Positions 7,506-15,699 of a DNA stretch of 42,699 nt are shown piece after piece. Numbering within the stretch: position 1 is the stretch's first letter; every line of letters starts with the position of its first letter. The translations under genes were made by a program, and so were the position numbers. Origin of the DNA: a virus; the IMG/VR virus record IMGVR_UViG_3300047174_000188, positions 1-42,699 of that record; one strand, 5' to 3'. A model generated the notes under the pieces. That model ran no database searches, was not told where the DNA came from, and worked only from the letters and a program-made list of their open reading frames with translations.

Positions 7506-7534
7506 GATACTACCTCAGAAACGCAAATCGTCAA
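7506..7534 (-). promoter_or_regulatory. Sigma-70-like promoter for the left minus operon
   Basis: On the minus strand TTGACG (7534-7529) is followed after 17 bases by AGTATC (7511-7506), or TAGTAT one base earlier. The element shares the GGTTGACG context with several other promoters here and lies about 30 bases before the ATG at 7475. Confidence 0.55.
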
Positions 7535-7562
7535 CCAAAATAAATTGACTTTTAGAGCATAA

Positions 7563-8264
7563 ATGGCGTTTTTAGAGCTTATGTTCGTAGAAGATTTGAT
7601 TTCTGAGTTCGCCAGCAAAGTTAAAAGCAAAGACGACCAAAGTCTCCTTGCTGAAATGCTTCGGGCTGATGATTGGACGAAAAGATTTGTTCAAAGCGTT
7701 GATAAATCCGTAGAAGCTGGGCGTCCACTCTCCACGGAACAAAGTCGAGTTTTCATGAACATAGTTAAAAGATATCACAAAAAAGGCATATTCAATATTA
7801 TGCGTAATTTTGATATAGACAGCTTTATAGCCTCTCCTCGCCATCGGCAACAACCATATGCATCTACAAACGTTCCGAAAGAAGTTCGTTATCTTGGCGA
7901 CAACAAACTTGCCTTCCGAAGTAAATGGATTGATGAAATAGTTAATGATATTAAGTCTCTTTCTAATAAAAGCAAAGATTATTCTTGGAAAGAATATCAG
8001 CGTCCATATTGGAATAGTCAAGGACGTTTCTGGGTTGTTTCTTTAACTTCTGATAATTATAATTCTGTGATGAAAATCATTGCCGATCATGATTTTCATT
8101 TTGACGATGCTGTAGCAGAATATTTGGCTTTGGCTTCAAATAGCAGAGGCGAGAAAGCCACTTTCGTCCTCGACGCTGAAAGTGGAAATATAATAGCTAA
8201 TGTTTGCGATAACGAAATTCTTGAAAGCTGGATCAAACGCGTATTATTTGGAGAAATTTTGTGA
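7563..8264 (+). CDS. Unknown protein, 233 aa, upstream partner of a helicase-like protein
   Basis: ATG 7563 opens a 233-residue protein. Its C-terminal two thirds (KWIDEIVNDIKSL, then YWNSQGRFWVVSLTSDNY, then DDAVAEYLALA) resemble the accessory region found N-terminal to some SNF2/UvsW-type phage helicases. The next gene starts inside its stop codon (GTGA) and resembles a decayed RecA-like domain. The two may have come from one split helicase; this is inference from sequence flavour. Confidence 0.6.
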   Translation: MAFLELMFVEDLISEFASKVKSKDDQSLLAEMLRADDWTKRFVQSVDKSVEAGRPLSTEQSRVFMNIVKRYHKKGIFNIMRNFDIDSFIASPRHRQQPYASTNVPKEVRYLGDNKLAFRSKWIDEIVNDIKSLSNKSKDYSWKEYQRPYWNSQGRFWVVSLTSDNYNSVMKIIADHDFHFDDAVAEYLALASNSRGEKATFVLDAESGNIIANVCDNEILESWIKRVLFGEIL

Positions 8265-9025
8265 ATCACGACTTTATGTTGTCGGGGAACGCCGCAATGG
8301 CGCGGCGTCTGGTACGCTTGTCTGGAATTATAGATATCAACCTCGATCCCGAAATAATCTCACTGGCTAAAACTAATTTACTCACAGACGCAGATTTTTC
8401 GGCAATATCACTCACACAATACGAAAGACAAGCAATACAGAGTTTAATAGATTTTGGTTTTAGAGCCATTCTGCCTTCAAGTAATGGAAAAAGTGCAAAA
8501 GTGGCGCTTGCCGCTGCGAAAATTGCAAATGTTTCTCCCATATTTGTAATGGCTCACCAATCAAAAAAACTCTGGAAAAGCAGTCTAGAAGAATATGAGT
8601 TCACGGACTACGAAATTATTGAACCATCAGGTAAAATCGACGCTGATCTAATACGTGATCGGCGGCACGGACTATTGATAATAGAAGAAGGTGATATTCT
8701 AGTTACAGATGAGATGTCACTTTTACTCAAGGATTTTTATAAAACCGTGATTTTATCTAAAAGACGATTGGTGAGCGATCTATTGTCTTTGGTTGAACAT
8801 CTGTTTGAAGGTGTACCACACGAAATCATTTCTAACGTCAATCCTTATTTTAAGAAAGACCTTGAACGAAAAGGTTTCACGACTACGCGTGTAGAAGATA
8901 TGGCGTTTCTGTTCAATATCGTTACAGATATGATAGCTATTACCAAAGATGAGACTCCAAATATAGATATTGATTATACTAATCTTCAAAGAGAAATAGA
9001 ACTTGGTCATCTTCGTTTAGGATAA
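8261..9025 (+). CDS. Degenerate SF2-helicase-like protein, 254 aa
   Basis: It begins with GTG overlapping the previous stop. The order of elements recalls the first RecA domain of an SF2 helicase. There is a Q-like segment (LTQYERQAIQSLIDFG), a Walker-A-like loop with altered residues (ILPSSNGKSAKVAL), a motif-Ia-like strand (PIFVMAHQSKKLW) and a motif-II-like strand reading LLIIEEGDIL instead of DExH. The second RecA domain is missing. It is probably not an active helicase and may bind DNA or a partner such as the UvsW protein encoded next. Confidence 0.55.
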   Translation: MNHDFMLSGNAAMARRLVRLSGIIDINLDPEIISLAKTNLLTDADFSAISLTQYERQAIQSLIDFGFRAILPSSNGKSAKVALAAAKIANVSPIFVMAHQSKKLWKSSLEEYEFTDYEIIEPSGKIDADLIRDRRHGLLIIEEGDILVTDEMSLLLKDFYKTVILSKRRLVSDLLSLVEHLFEGVPHEIISNVNPYFKKDLERKGFTTTRVEDMAFLFNIVTDMIAITKDETPNIDIDYTNLQREIELGHLRLG

Positions 9026-9108
9026 ATAAAGCTATACTATATTTGAATATTGCTTTTTAGAACACTAAGCAATTAGGCTGGGGTTCATTTTATGTTTGGT
9101 ATATTTCA

Positions 9109-10587
9109 TTGTCGCCCCCACCAGCAACACTTAGGATTATCGATCAAGTAAACGTTCATTTCCAAGGTCTCGAACCAGAAGTACGCCGAAAGATTTCCGA
9201 AGCTTGTAAGTATTTTGTCCCATATGCGCGCCATATGCCTGCGTTCAAACTTGGGCGTTGGGATGGTAAGATCGCATTTGCTACAATTGGGGGACGAACC
9301 TACCTAAACATGCTTGATCGCGTGCTTCCTATTGTTTTGGATGCTGGTTATGAAATAGACGTAAATCTTCATATCGTTGATGAACGTCCCGAGTATGTTT
9401 TTAAATTTCCCGAGATTACCGAAGATATGTTTGCCGATAAAGTTTGGCCGCCCGGTCATACGTTTGCTGGCGAACCAATTATGCTTCGTGATTATCAAGT
9501 AGAAGCGATCAAGCGTTATATTGATAATTTACATTCCATTCAATCTATAAGTACGGGGGCTGGAAAAACCTTACTGACAGCAGCTCTTTCGCAACTTATA
9601 GAACCTTACGGTAGGTCTATTGTTATTGTTCCAAGCAAAAGTCTTGTTGAACAAACAGAAGAAGATTACAAAAACCTTGGACTTGACGTTGGAGTATTTT
9701 TTGGGGATCGTAAAGAATGGGGGCATACGCATACCATTTGTACTTGGCAGAGTCTTACCGTATTCAGTAAGAATACGAAAAAAGGTGAAGTAGAAATCCC
9801 CATACAAGATTTCTTAAAAGATGTTATTTGCATAATGGTTGACGAAGTTCATTCAGCGAAAGCTCAAGAACTCAAAGACCTTTTGACTGGTCCCATGGCG
9901 CATATTCCTATTCGTTGGGGATTAACTGGAACGATACCCAAAGAAGAATTTGAATACATGTCTATTGTAACTTCTTTGGGTCTTGTGGTCGGCGAGATCA
10001 AAGCTTCAGACCTTCAAGAGCAGGGTGTGCTCGCTCGATGTGAGGTTGAAGTTTTACAACTGCAAGATGACGATGTTGAGTTTGATAATTACCACGCAGA
10101 ATACGAATATCTGACAACTCACCCCATTCGTCTTGCGTGGATCGCCGATAAAATTAAAACGATTTCCGAGACGGGAAACACCTTAATTCTGGTTGACCGA
10201 ATTGAAACTGGGGAATATCTTCGTGATGCAATTGGAGACGGAGCCGTCTTCATTTCGGGCAAAGTTAAGACGAAGGATCGAAAGAAAGAATATAACGAAG
10301 TTCAACTCGCCGAAGGAAAGATTATTATCGCCACCTACGGCGTAGCCGCAGTAGGAATCAACATTCCTCGAATATTTAACCTCGTTATGTTTGAAGGCGG
10401 AAAATCGTTCGTACGAATTATTCAATCCATCGGTCGAGGCATCCGAAAAGCGGCAGACAAGGACTTTGTTCAGATTTACGATTTGACATCATCTTTGAAA
10501 TTTTCTGCTCGCCATCTGACTAAGCGTAAAGGCTTTTATCGCGACGCGCAGTATCCCTTTAAAGTCACAAAAGTGAAATATAGATGA
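9109..10587 (+). CDS. uvsW: UvsW-type DNA helicase, 492 aa
   Basis: An SF2 helicase of the T4 UvsW class, which remodels recombination intermediates and R-loops and helps switch from origin- to recombination-driven replication. The N-terminal DNA-binding domain contains the typical F-x-x-G-x-W-D-G-K pattern (residues 46-54, FKLGRWDGK). Walker A is STGAGKT (148-154), motif II DEVH (245-248), motif III GLTGTI (271-276) and motif VI QSIGRGIRK (439-447). Length is close to T4 UvsW. The start appears to be TTG 9109; the nearby ATG at 9092 is out of frame. It overlaps the next gene by four bases. Confidence 0.92.
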   Translation: MSPPPATLRIIDQVNVHFQGLEPEVRRKISEACKYFVPYARHMPAFKLGRWDGKIAFATIGGRTYLNMLDRVLPIVLDAGYEIDVNLHIVDERPEYVFKFPEITEDMFADKVWPPGHTFAGEPIMLRDYQVEAIKRYIDNLHSIQSISTGAGKTLLTAALSQLIEPYGRSIVIVPSKSLVEQTEEDYKNLGLDVGVFFGDRKEWGHTHTICTWQSLTVFSKNTKKGEVEIPIQDFLKDVICIMVDEVHSAKAQELKDLLTGPMAHIPIRWGLTGTIPKEEFEYMSIVTSLGLVVGEIKASDLQEQGVLARCEVEVLQLQDDDVEFDNYHAEYEYLTTHPIRLAWIADKIKTISETGNTLILVDRIETGEYLRDAIGDGAVFISGKVKTKDRKKEYNEVQLAEGKIIIATYGVAAVGINIPRIFNLVMFEGGKSFVRIIQSIGRGIRKAADKDFVQIYDLTSSLKFSARHLTKRKGFYRDAQYPFKVTKVKYR

Positions 10588-11126
10588 CCGAAGAAGAAAT
10601 GGAAGAAGCTGCCGAGCGAGCTATGAACGCTGCTTCTCATTTGCTTTCGTCTAACCCCAGTCATGCAAAAACTTGGCCGAGCGGGTTAATTGTCGTTCCA
10701 CATTACAAAATATGTGCAATGATTTTACCAAAAATCACACATAAGATTAGGATTTCGAAGATGCTAGGAGGAAATCAGGAGGTAAATGATCGGGCGGCAA
10801 ATCTTGCGCCTCTGTTCGTGATGAAATTTGAGAAGGAACCAAAGCATATATTGTTAATTATACCTGAAAATTTACTCTGCCTTTCAGTTTGTGATAAAAT
10901 TCGTGAAAAAATTAAAGGTTCAGACTTACGTATGCAGGGTGATGTCGTATATGTTGGAAAGAAAGGATGTATAATAGTGCGAGGGTTAGATACAACAATA
11001 TCTCTGCCACTTTTTCATCATTTATACCTTCCCTTTAGAGAATCTTGGTTTTCAGAAAATCAAGTTAAAAATTTAAATAATTGGATGGTGATGGGTCAAC
11101 ATATTAGTAAAAGCTTTTTCTATTAG
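10584..11126 (+). CDS. Unknown protein, 180 aa
   Basis: ATG 10584 overlaps the uvsW stop. The protein begins with an acidic helix (TEEEMEEAAERAMNAASHLL) and then alternates strands and helices. It has no cysteine pattern, membrane segment or nucleotide motif that I can identify. The position suggests a recombination or replication accessory protein, without direct support. Confidence 0.55.
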   Translation: MTEEEMEEAAERAMNAASHLLSSNPSHAKTWPSGLIVVPHYKICAMILPKITHKIRISKMLGGNQEVNDRAANLAPLFVMKFEKEPKHILLIIPENLLCLSVCDKIREKIKGSDLRMQGDVVYVGKKGCIIVRGLDTTISLPLFHHLYLPFRESWFSENQVKNLNNWMVMGQHISKSFFY

Positions 11127-11134
11127 GGGCGATC

Positions 11135-11641
11135 ATGGCAAGAATTCTCCTTCGTTTAGTTCAGGATAGCAGCTTTCACACCCTTCACCATCGCGATTGT
11201 GAACGCATAATAGACGAACTCGGTGTCTACAAAAAAGCAGGACATCATGTCACGGTTGGTTTGGAAAGCCTGACAGGTGGCAGTTCTCATTGGGGGCTGA
11301 TGCTGGCGAACGTGATCAAAGAGTTTGGTTACGATACGCACGCCTTCACCGATTGTTATTCGGCGGCTTGCCTCGTATATGCGGGTGGACATATCCGCAC
11401 AGCCTCCCCAACCGCTCATTTCATGCTGCATGAGGCTACAATTGGTGGGAAGCGCGATCCGCTTCAAACCGAAATATCTTATCAACGTTTTCGTCAGGAT
11501 TTTGGTTGGGGGCCTGATTTGATTGAAAAGTATTTCGGAGAAAAAGAAGAATACCTTTGGGTAGATGAGGCAAAAAAGCTTGGACTTGTTAATAGTTCTG
11601 AAATAAAACACTATGATGAAATGATAAAATTCAGATATTAA
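11135..11641 (+). CDS. ClpP/crotonase-fold serine protease-like protein, 168 aa
   Basis: The fold order matches ClpP. A first strand is followed by a helix, then a hydrophobic strand, then the nucleophile loop (DCYSAACLVYAGG, with Ser76 as candidate) and the histidine region (AHFMLHEAT, His99). The Ser-His spacing of 23 is near ClpP's 25. The loop before the serine reads CYSAA rather than GQAAS, so the protein is divergent. A small ClpP-like protease in a phage could process virion or regulatory proteins. AGGGGCG precedes the ATG. Confidence 0.75.
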   Translation: MARILLRLVQDSSFHTLHHRDCERIIDELGVYKKAGHHVTVGLESLTGGSSHWGLMLANVIKEFGYDTHAFTDCYSAACLVYAGGHIRTASPTAHFMLHEATIGGKRDPLQTEISYQRFRQDFGWGPDLIEKYFGEKEEYLWVDEAKKLGLVNSSEIKHYDEMIKFRY

Positions 11642-11689
11642 ATACAAGTTTATTTAGACTATTCAAGTAAGTTGTTGTATAGATTAGAT

Positions 11690-12178
11690 ATGAAGGATAT
11701 TCTTCTCAAAAATTTAGATAGATGTTATGATGGGTATGCCTACGAAGATAGTAAACTCATGCATAATTTCGCTCGTGCTTTAACTGAAAATTTTATTGAT
11801 CAATATGAGAATGTGTTTTCGGGTCTTGTAATGACTCGCAAACAAGAATGCATTAATGATAAAATCATAATAGCAAGAATCATTCGTTTGAAAACAATGT
11901 TTAATTTTTCATCAGAGCAACCATTATTTGTTAAAGGTATACAACCAGTATTTGGAAAAGCTAATACCGAAAATAAAATTGAGAATATTAATCCCTTTCA
12001 GTTGCGATTTTTGATTGATGACCTTTACGAAGAAATTAGTTATAATGTAAAAAATATGAGAACTCGTGGATTGCTTTTGTGTCCGCATGTTGTTTTAATA
12101 TGTAGTGCGTCTTTTGATCCCTCGACTTATGAATCCATCATATCATTTAGAACCAGCTACGGTGTTATTGAAGCCTAA
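11690..12178 (+). CDS. Unknown protein, 162 aa
   Basis: I chose ATG 11690 over an in-frame TTG at 11672. The protein is helical, with a first helix MKDILLKNLDRCYDGYAYED and a central FLIDDLYEEISYNVKN. No motif recognised. A TAAATA at 11639-11644 overlaps the previous stop but lies about 45 bases from this start, so it is not the leaderless arrangement seen elsewhere. Confidence 0.55.
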   Translation: MKDILLKNLDRCYDGYAYEDSKLMHNFARALTENFIDQYENVFSGLVMTRKQECINDKIIIARIIRLKTMFNFSSEQPLFVKGIQPVFGKANTENKIENINPFQLRFLIDDLYEEISYNVKNMRTRGLLLCPHVVLICSASFDPSTYESIISFRTSYGVIEA

Positions 12179-12210
12179 TTAATTCGGGCTTTGACCCGTA
12201 GAAAGATAAA

Positions 12211-12714
12211 ATGAGAATTTTGACTAATGAGAATACAGCTTTCGATATGAATCAATTACCAGATCAGATTGGTGATCTTAGGTATTGTGTTTTAGATTAT
12301 TCTAATGTTAATGATGTAGACTTTTTATGGCCTCCATTGATTTTCTTAGATCAGTTTCCAAGGCCCGCCGCCGATCTACAGATTGGCAAGTATCGAATCC
12401 AAATGCCTCTCGATTGGTCTATTGTTATTTGTGACAAGCATCTTGGAAACATGGAAATTATCGAACTCAAACATCTCAATGATCGTGATTTTGAAGTATT
12501 CGTTTTAAATCCTATCAATGGATATATGCCTCAATTTCTTGACATCACGATTCAGAATATCTTTCCAGATGTTACTTGGAATATGCCAAAATTGAAACGC
12601 GGACATATTCTTGCTGTTCCATTAAATGATACGAATTGTGCTCCGTGTGCATTTTTTGTTAAAGATGTAAACAAGCTACCTGACGGTTTAGACATTTCAA
12701 AAGTTTTAGCTTAA
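12211..12714 (+). CDS. Unknown protein, 167 aa
   Basis: A compact, mostly beta protein: GKYRIQMPLDWSIVICDKHL, then a conserved-looking EVFVLNPINGYMPQF and a C-terminal HILAVPLNDTN. Similar small proteins occur in other T4-like phages, but I cannot assign a function. It is preceded by AGAAAGATAAA as a weak ribosome site. It begins MRILTNE, but without the TAAATA-ATGCG module or an (L/I)-x-E site, so I do not count it among the capsid-targeted set. Confidence 0.6.
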   Translation: MRILTNENTAFDMNQLPDQIGDLRYCVLDYSNVNDVDFLWPPLIFLDQFPRPAADLQIGKYRIQMPLDWSIVICDKHLGNMEIIELKHLNDRDFEVFVLNPINGYMPQFLDITIQNIFPDVTWNMPKLKRGHILAVPLNDTNCAPCAFFVKDVNKLPDGLDISKVLA

Positions 12715-12731
12715 GAAAATAGGATTAAAAA

Positions 12732-13259
12732 ATGACGACTCGCGCAAAAATTAATACACTACTCTCTGTTTATGAGAATTACATCGGCACAGGCAATATG
12801 AAGCAAGCTGGGCGAACCCTGCCAAAGATTGTCCATGCTTTGATGGAATTTGTTGAAAATTACGACACCATGCGTAAGCAAGAGCGACAAGTTTATACTA
12901 TGGATAATATTCCGCCCGACCTTGCTCAAGACATTTTGGCGGGCTTAGATGAACTTCGTGCACCACGTGCCGACGATGAACCAGAAAAGCTTTTTGAATC
13001 TCCGGCGCCATGTGTCCAGTGTGATGTGTCAATCCCCAACAATCCAGACCTTATCGAAGAGTTCAAAAATCCTCTGGAAGCCGTTGCAGAAAAGGCAACG
13101 GAATTGGTGGGCGATATGGAAGTTGATTTAGAAGAAGAAATTAAGGGCGATGTCGATTTGACAGAAACACCCGAGCCAGAAGTCGAAACCTCGGCCGAAG
13201 TTAAGGAAGTTACTGTCCCCGCACCCAAGACACCGAAAAAGCCTAAAGCTGCAACCTGA
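12732..13259 (+). CDS. Acidic protein with a low-complexity tail, 175 aa
   Basis: The N-terminal 75 residues form a helical domain (ARTLPK is read here as GRTLPKIVHALMEFVENY). The C-terminal half is acidic and Pro/Val/Glu-rich and ends with a Lys/Pro tail (PAPKTPKKPKAAT). Two CxxC-like cysteines (APCVQCDV) sit at the junction. Function unknown. AGGA lies upstream of the ATG, and a strong hairpin follows the stop. Confidence 0.6.
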   Translation: MTTRAKINTLLSVYENYIGTGNMKQAGRTLPKIVHALMEFVENYDTMRKQERQVYTMDNIPPDLAQDILAGLDELRAPRADDEPEKLFESPAPCVQCDVSIPNNPDLIEEFKNPLEAVAEKATELVGDMEVDLEEEIKGDVDLTETPEPEVETSAEVKEVTVPAPKTPKKPKAAT

Positions 13260-13268
13260 TTTGGAAAA

Positions 13269-13311
13269 CAAGTTCCCGTCGATGAAGTAATTCTCTATCG
13301 ACGGGAACTTG
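13269..13311. terminator. 15-bp perfect hairpin after the uvsW operon
   Basis: CAAGTTCCCGTCGAT (13269-13283) and ATCGACGGGAACTTG (13297-13311) are perfect complements around a 13-base loop. It follows the stop at 13259 and precedes a fresh promoter at 13348, as expected for a transcription end. There is no T-tract after it, so it may work as an RNA 3'-end stabiliser or processing site instead of a classical intrinsic terminator. Confidence 0.65.
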
Positions 13312-13347
13312 GAGCAACCAAATAGCAGGGAGATGCCATCGGAAAAA

Positions 13348-13377
13348 TTGACTCTAGTGTCTGTCTTTATTTATAAT
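13348..13377 (+). promoter_or_regulatory. Sigma-70-like promoter with consensus -10
   Basis: TTGACT (13348-13353) and TATAAT (13372-13377) are separated by 18 bases. The element lies directly after the hairpin at 13269-13311 and 35 bases before the ATG at 13413, so it should drive the block starting with the clamp-loader-like gene. Confidence 0.75.
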
Positions 13378-13412
13378 GAAATAGTAAATGATAACGGATA
13401 GAGGCATTTTTT

Positions 13413-13940
13413 ATGGCTGGACATAAACTTGATATTTTTTCTACCTTATCCGCTATAGATAAGAACAATTCAGACTTTTATTCAAGTCTCACTGAAGAAG
13501 AGCAAAAGGGATTTGCTCCTCCGGTCGTATTGCGTTGGTTAAGTTCAGTAACTGGATCGGAAGCCGAACATTATATTTGGCTCACCAACGAACGCGCAAA
13601 CATCAACTTCAATGAAATATGGCAATATCCCGAGCTTCAGTATAAGCTTATGGCATCATGTGGATGTGGACGAAATCAATCTCATAAATGGATACCGATG
13701 GCTGGTCGGCGGAAAAAGTATGACGGTGTTAGAGAATTTATTGAGAGATTTTGGCCAGATGCCAATGATACTGAAATCGATATTTTGCTAAATCAATTTA
13801 CCGATGAGAGTTTTGAAGAGTTTGTTTTGGGGAGTGGTGTTACTCCCGAAGAAATTAAAGAGGTCTTAGAAGCATATGGTCGTCTCACTGGCAAAACAGT
13901 CAAGACCAAAAGCAAAAAAAGCAGTAAGTCTCGCGCCTGA
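13413..13940 (+). CDS. Probable sliding-clamp-loader small subunit (gp62-like), 175 aa
   Basis: The pattern fits the gp62-like proteins of T4-superfamily phages. It starts with a DIFSTLSAIDKNNSDFYSSL segment, followed by a proline and an aromatic helix (FAPPVVLRWLSSVTG), and then has LQYKLMASCGCGRNQSHKW. The C-terminus is a helical domain with a Lys/Ser tail. gp62 works with the gp44 ATPase to load the gp45 clamp; neither partner gene is in this window. GAGG precedes the ATG. The assignment is by remembered family flavour, not by an unmistakable motif. Confidence 0.5.
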   Translation: MAGHKLDIFSTLSAIDKNNSDFYSSLTEEEQKGFAPPVVLRWLSSVTGSEAEHYIWLTNERANINFNEIWQYPELQYKLMASCGCGRNQSHKWIPMAGRRKKYDGVREFIERFWPDANDTEIDILLNQFTDESFEEFVLGSGVTPEEIKEVLEAYGRLTGKTVKTKSKKSSKSRA

Positions 13941-14613
13941 ATTTGCGTGCGACTATTGCAAAAAATCCTTTTCGAAGGAAAGCACACTTCTTGTTCATAT
14001 GTGTGAACGGAAGCGTAGGTTAATTGTTGACCAAGATATCAAACATGTGAAACTTGCTTTTTCTGTATTTCAACGCTTTCACGAAATCAATTATAAAGGA
14101 AGAAAGCCCAAAACATTTGAAAATTTTGCAGAGAGTCAACTATATGGTGACTTTGTTCGGTTTGGTCGCTATCTACTTCATTTGAACGCAATTGATCCGA
14201 AGGCATTCGTGGATTTTTTAATTAAAACGGAAGTAAAGATCAACAAGTGGGATAGTCCATCAGTCTATGAGACATACATAAGAGAGTTGAATAAGAAAGA
14301 AACCGCAACGGCGGCTATTCAAAGAAACTTTATGCTTATGACTCAATGGTCGAATGATACTGGAGAAAACTGGATTGATTTTTTCAGAAAAATAAGTCCT
14401 TCGCAAGCGACACTTTGGATCAAGTCGGGACGTATCAGTCCATGGATTCTTTTTACTGCTTCTAGTTCAGCCGATCTTTTTTCTCGTTTATCAGATGAAC
14501 AGCTCGCATTGGTTCAAGAAAATATTGATCCTGATTTTTGGCGAGTAAAACTACAACGAGCCAAAGAAGAAGTTGACCATATCAAGACTATATTGGATGA
14601 GGCTGGATTATGA
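13876..14613 (+). CDS. T4-type zinc-finger protein of unknown role, 245 aa
   Basis: An N-terminal C2HC finger (FACDYCKKSFSKESTLLVHM, followed by CERKRR) is followed by a helical body with segments I associate with a conserved T4-superfamily protein (YGDFVRFGRYLLHLN, then SGRISPWILFTASS, then NIDPDFWRVKL). The family is widespread but has no established function. Placement directly after the clamp-loader-like gene suggests replication or late transcription. The ATG at 13876 overlaps the previous gene by 65 bases. Confidence 0.75.
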   Translation: MVVSLAKQSRPKAKKAVSLAPEFACDYCKKSFSKESTLLVHMCERKRRLIVDQDIKHVKLAFSVFQRFHEINYKGRKPKTFENFAESQLYGDFVRFGRYLLHLNAIDPKAFVDFLIKTEVKINKWDSPSVYETYIRELNKKETATAAIQRNFMLMTQWSNDTGENWIDFFRKISPSQATLWIKSGRISPWILFTASSSADLFSRLSDEQLALVQENIDPDFWRVKLQRAKEEVDHIKTILDEAGL

Positions 14614-14975
14614 CACCCGAAGAAAAAGCTGCCCTTCACGCGGCTATGTATCAACCCGAAGAAGAAACAGAAGAGACTTCTGATCCACAACCTCTGACCA
14701 AGGCGTGGTTTGACAAGCAAAATTTAGACAAGAATTTTGAAATAGAAAATTCTGGAAAGTTTGTCACGATTCAAGTGGATGGTAAGCGCATAACTTTACC
14801 GAGTGTTAGTTATGTGAGTAGTCTTGAAAAAATTATTTTGAGCCAAGCCAAAGAAATTTTGCGTTTAAAAGCCTCCAACGCTCAGATTAGAAATCTTGTT
14901 AATCAACATTCAACTGAGCTTAACGATGTTAACAAAGAGCTTGATAAAAAACTGAATATGAGGGATCGTCTATGA
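14610..14975 (+). CDS. Coiled-coil protein, 121 aa
   Basis: ATG 14610 overlaps the previous TGA. The N-terminus is acidic (YQPEEETEETSD). The centre holds a short beta element (GKFVTIQVDGKRITLPS), and the C-terminal 50 residues read as a coiled coil (LEKIILSQAKEILRLKASNA, then LNDVNKELDKKLN). No family recognised. Overlapping starts tie it to both neighbours. Confidence 0.6.
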   Translation: MTPEEKAALHAAMYQPEEETEETSDPQPLTKAWFDKQNLDKNFEIENSGKFVTIQVDGKRITLPSVSYVSSLEKIILSQAKEILRLKASNAQIRNLVNQHSTELNDVNKELDKKLNMRDRL

Positions 14976-15436
14976 CAACGGTCATAATCAATGATTTTTC
15001 TACGGATCGCCGTGTGGCAATCCTCTTTAATCATCCGCAAGACTTTACGCGGGTTGATGCTTACTGGGAAGTAGAAGATAAATTACTTGTAAATCTATCT
15101 GAGTTGAACGTCGCCTTCAAAGATCGCAGACGGTGGTGTGATCTGTCGCCGACACATTATCGTTTTCTGATTATGGAAAATCTGAATAAGGTGGCGGCAT
15201 TGAGTGATGAAGATCAGGCTAACGATACGAATCCAACGATGGTCAGCCTGACTTTCATTTTGACAGCGTTCATAAAACTTTTGGAGAATGTTACCGAAAG
15301 CACTATCGAGCTTTTACGCATAAACCGACTTGGTGAGCACGAAGTTCTATACGATTATTCAGGTAGTATAAACATGCATCTCGATTCCATTCGTCCAAAA
15401 CGCGATGGTTTAAGAGTCATCGTGGATAATACCTAA
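14972..15436 (+). CDS. Unknown protein, 154 aa
   Basis: ATG 14972 overlaps the previous stop, and its own stop is followed at once by the next ATG at 15436. The protein starts with a strand (TTVIINDFSTDRRVAILF) and has a central helix (TFILTAFIKLLENVTEST). No motif I can assign. It begins the series of small overlapping genes that includes the FKM family. Confidence 0.55.
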   Translation: MTTVIINDFSTDRRVAILFNHPQDFTRVDAYWEVEDKLLVNLSELNVAFKDRRRWCDLSPTHYRFLIMENLNKVAALSDEDQANDTNPTMVSLTFILTAFIKLLENVTESTIELLRINRLGEHEVLYDYSGSINMHLDSIRPKRDGLRVIVDNT

Positions 15437-15699
15437 TGGCTGATTTAAAAGTAAAGGCTGACGATATTTCTGAATATGTTTTGGATGCACATTGGGCGAA
15501 ACATTGGTTAAATCAGTTAGATTTTACACCTGTCAGAATTTTTAGTTTCAAGACCAATGAAAATATCAATGATACGTTAGTGAAATTTCGAGAAGTTACC
15601 AGAGGTAAGTTGGGAGCTTACAGTGTCACATCTCGCAGCCTAGTTTTGTTTTTAGAAAATGAAGATGATGCGGTCTTAATCAAGATGTTTTTTGAATGA
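15436..15699 (+). CDS. FKM-family small protein, 87 aa
   Basis: It ends in the family signature (VLFLENEDDAVLIKMFFE): a strand, an acidic turn, Asp-Ala, then a hydrophobic run with K-M. The rest is a compact alpha/beta domain. Start and stop both overlap neighbours. Function unknown. Adjacent paralogs suggest expansion by local duplication. Confidence 0.6.
   Translation: MADLKVKADDISEYVLDAHWAKHWLNQLDFTPVRIFSFKTNENINDTLVKFREVTRGKLGAYSVTSRSLVLFLENEDDAVLIKMFFE

Noticed and set aside
9023-9028. TAAATA just after the gene at 8261-9025.
   Set aside because: It is made partly by the stop codon and is about 80 bases from the uvsW start with no ATG next to it, unlike the leaderless set.
12211-12714. 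A capsid leader in MRILTNENTAF.
   Set aside because: The site reads T-N-E, not L/I-x-E, there is no TAAATA box, and the start has a conventional upstream ribosome site.
13368-13375. A full-consensus TATAAATA on the minus strand.
   Set aside because: It overlaps the plus-strand -10 box (TATAAT) at 13372, and downstream on the minus strand there is only the antisense of plus-strand genes. Probably incidental.
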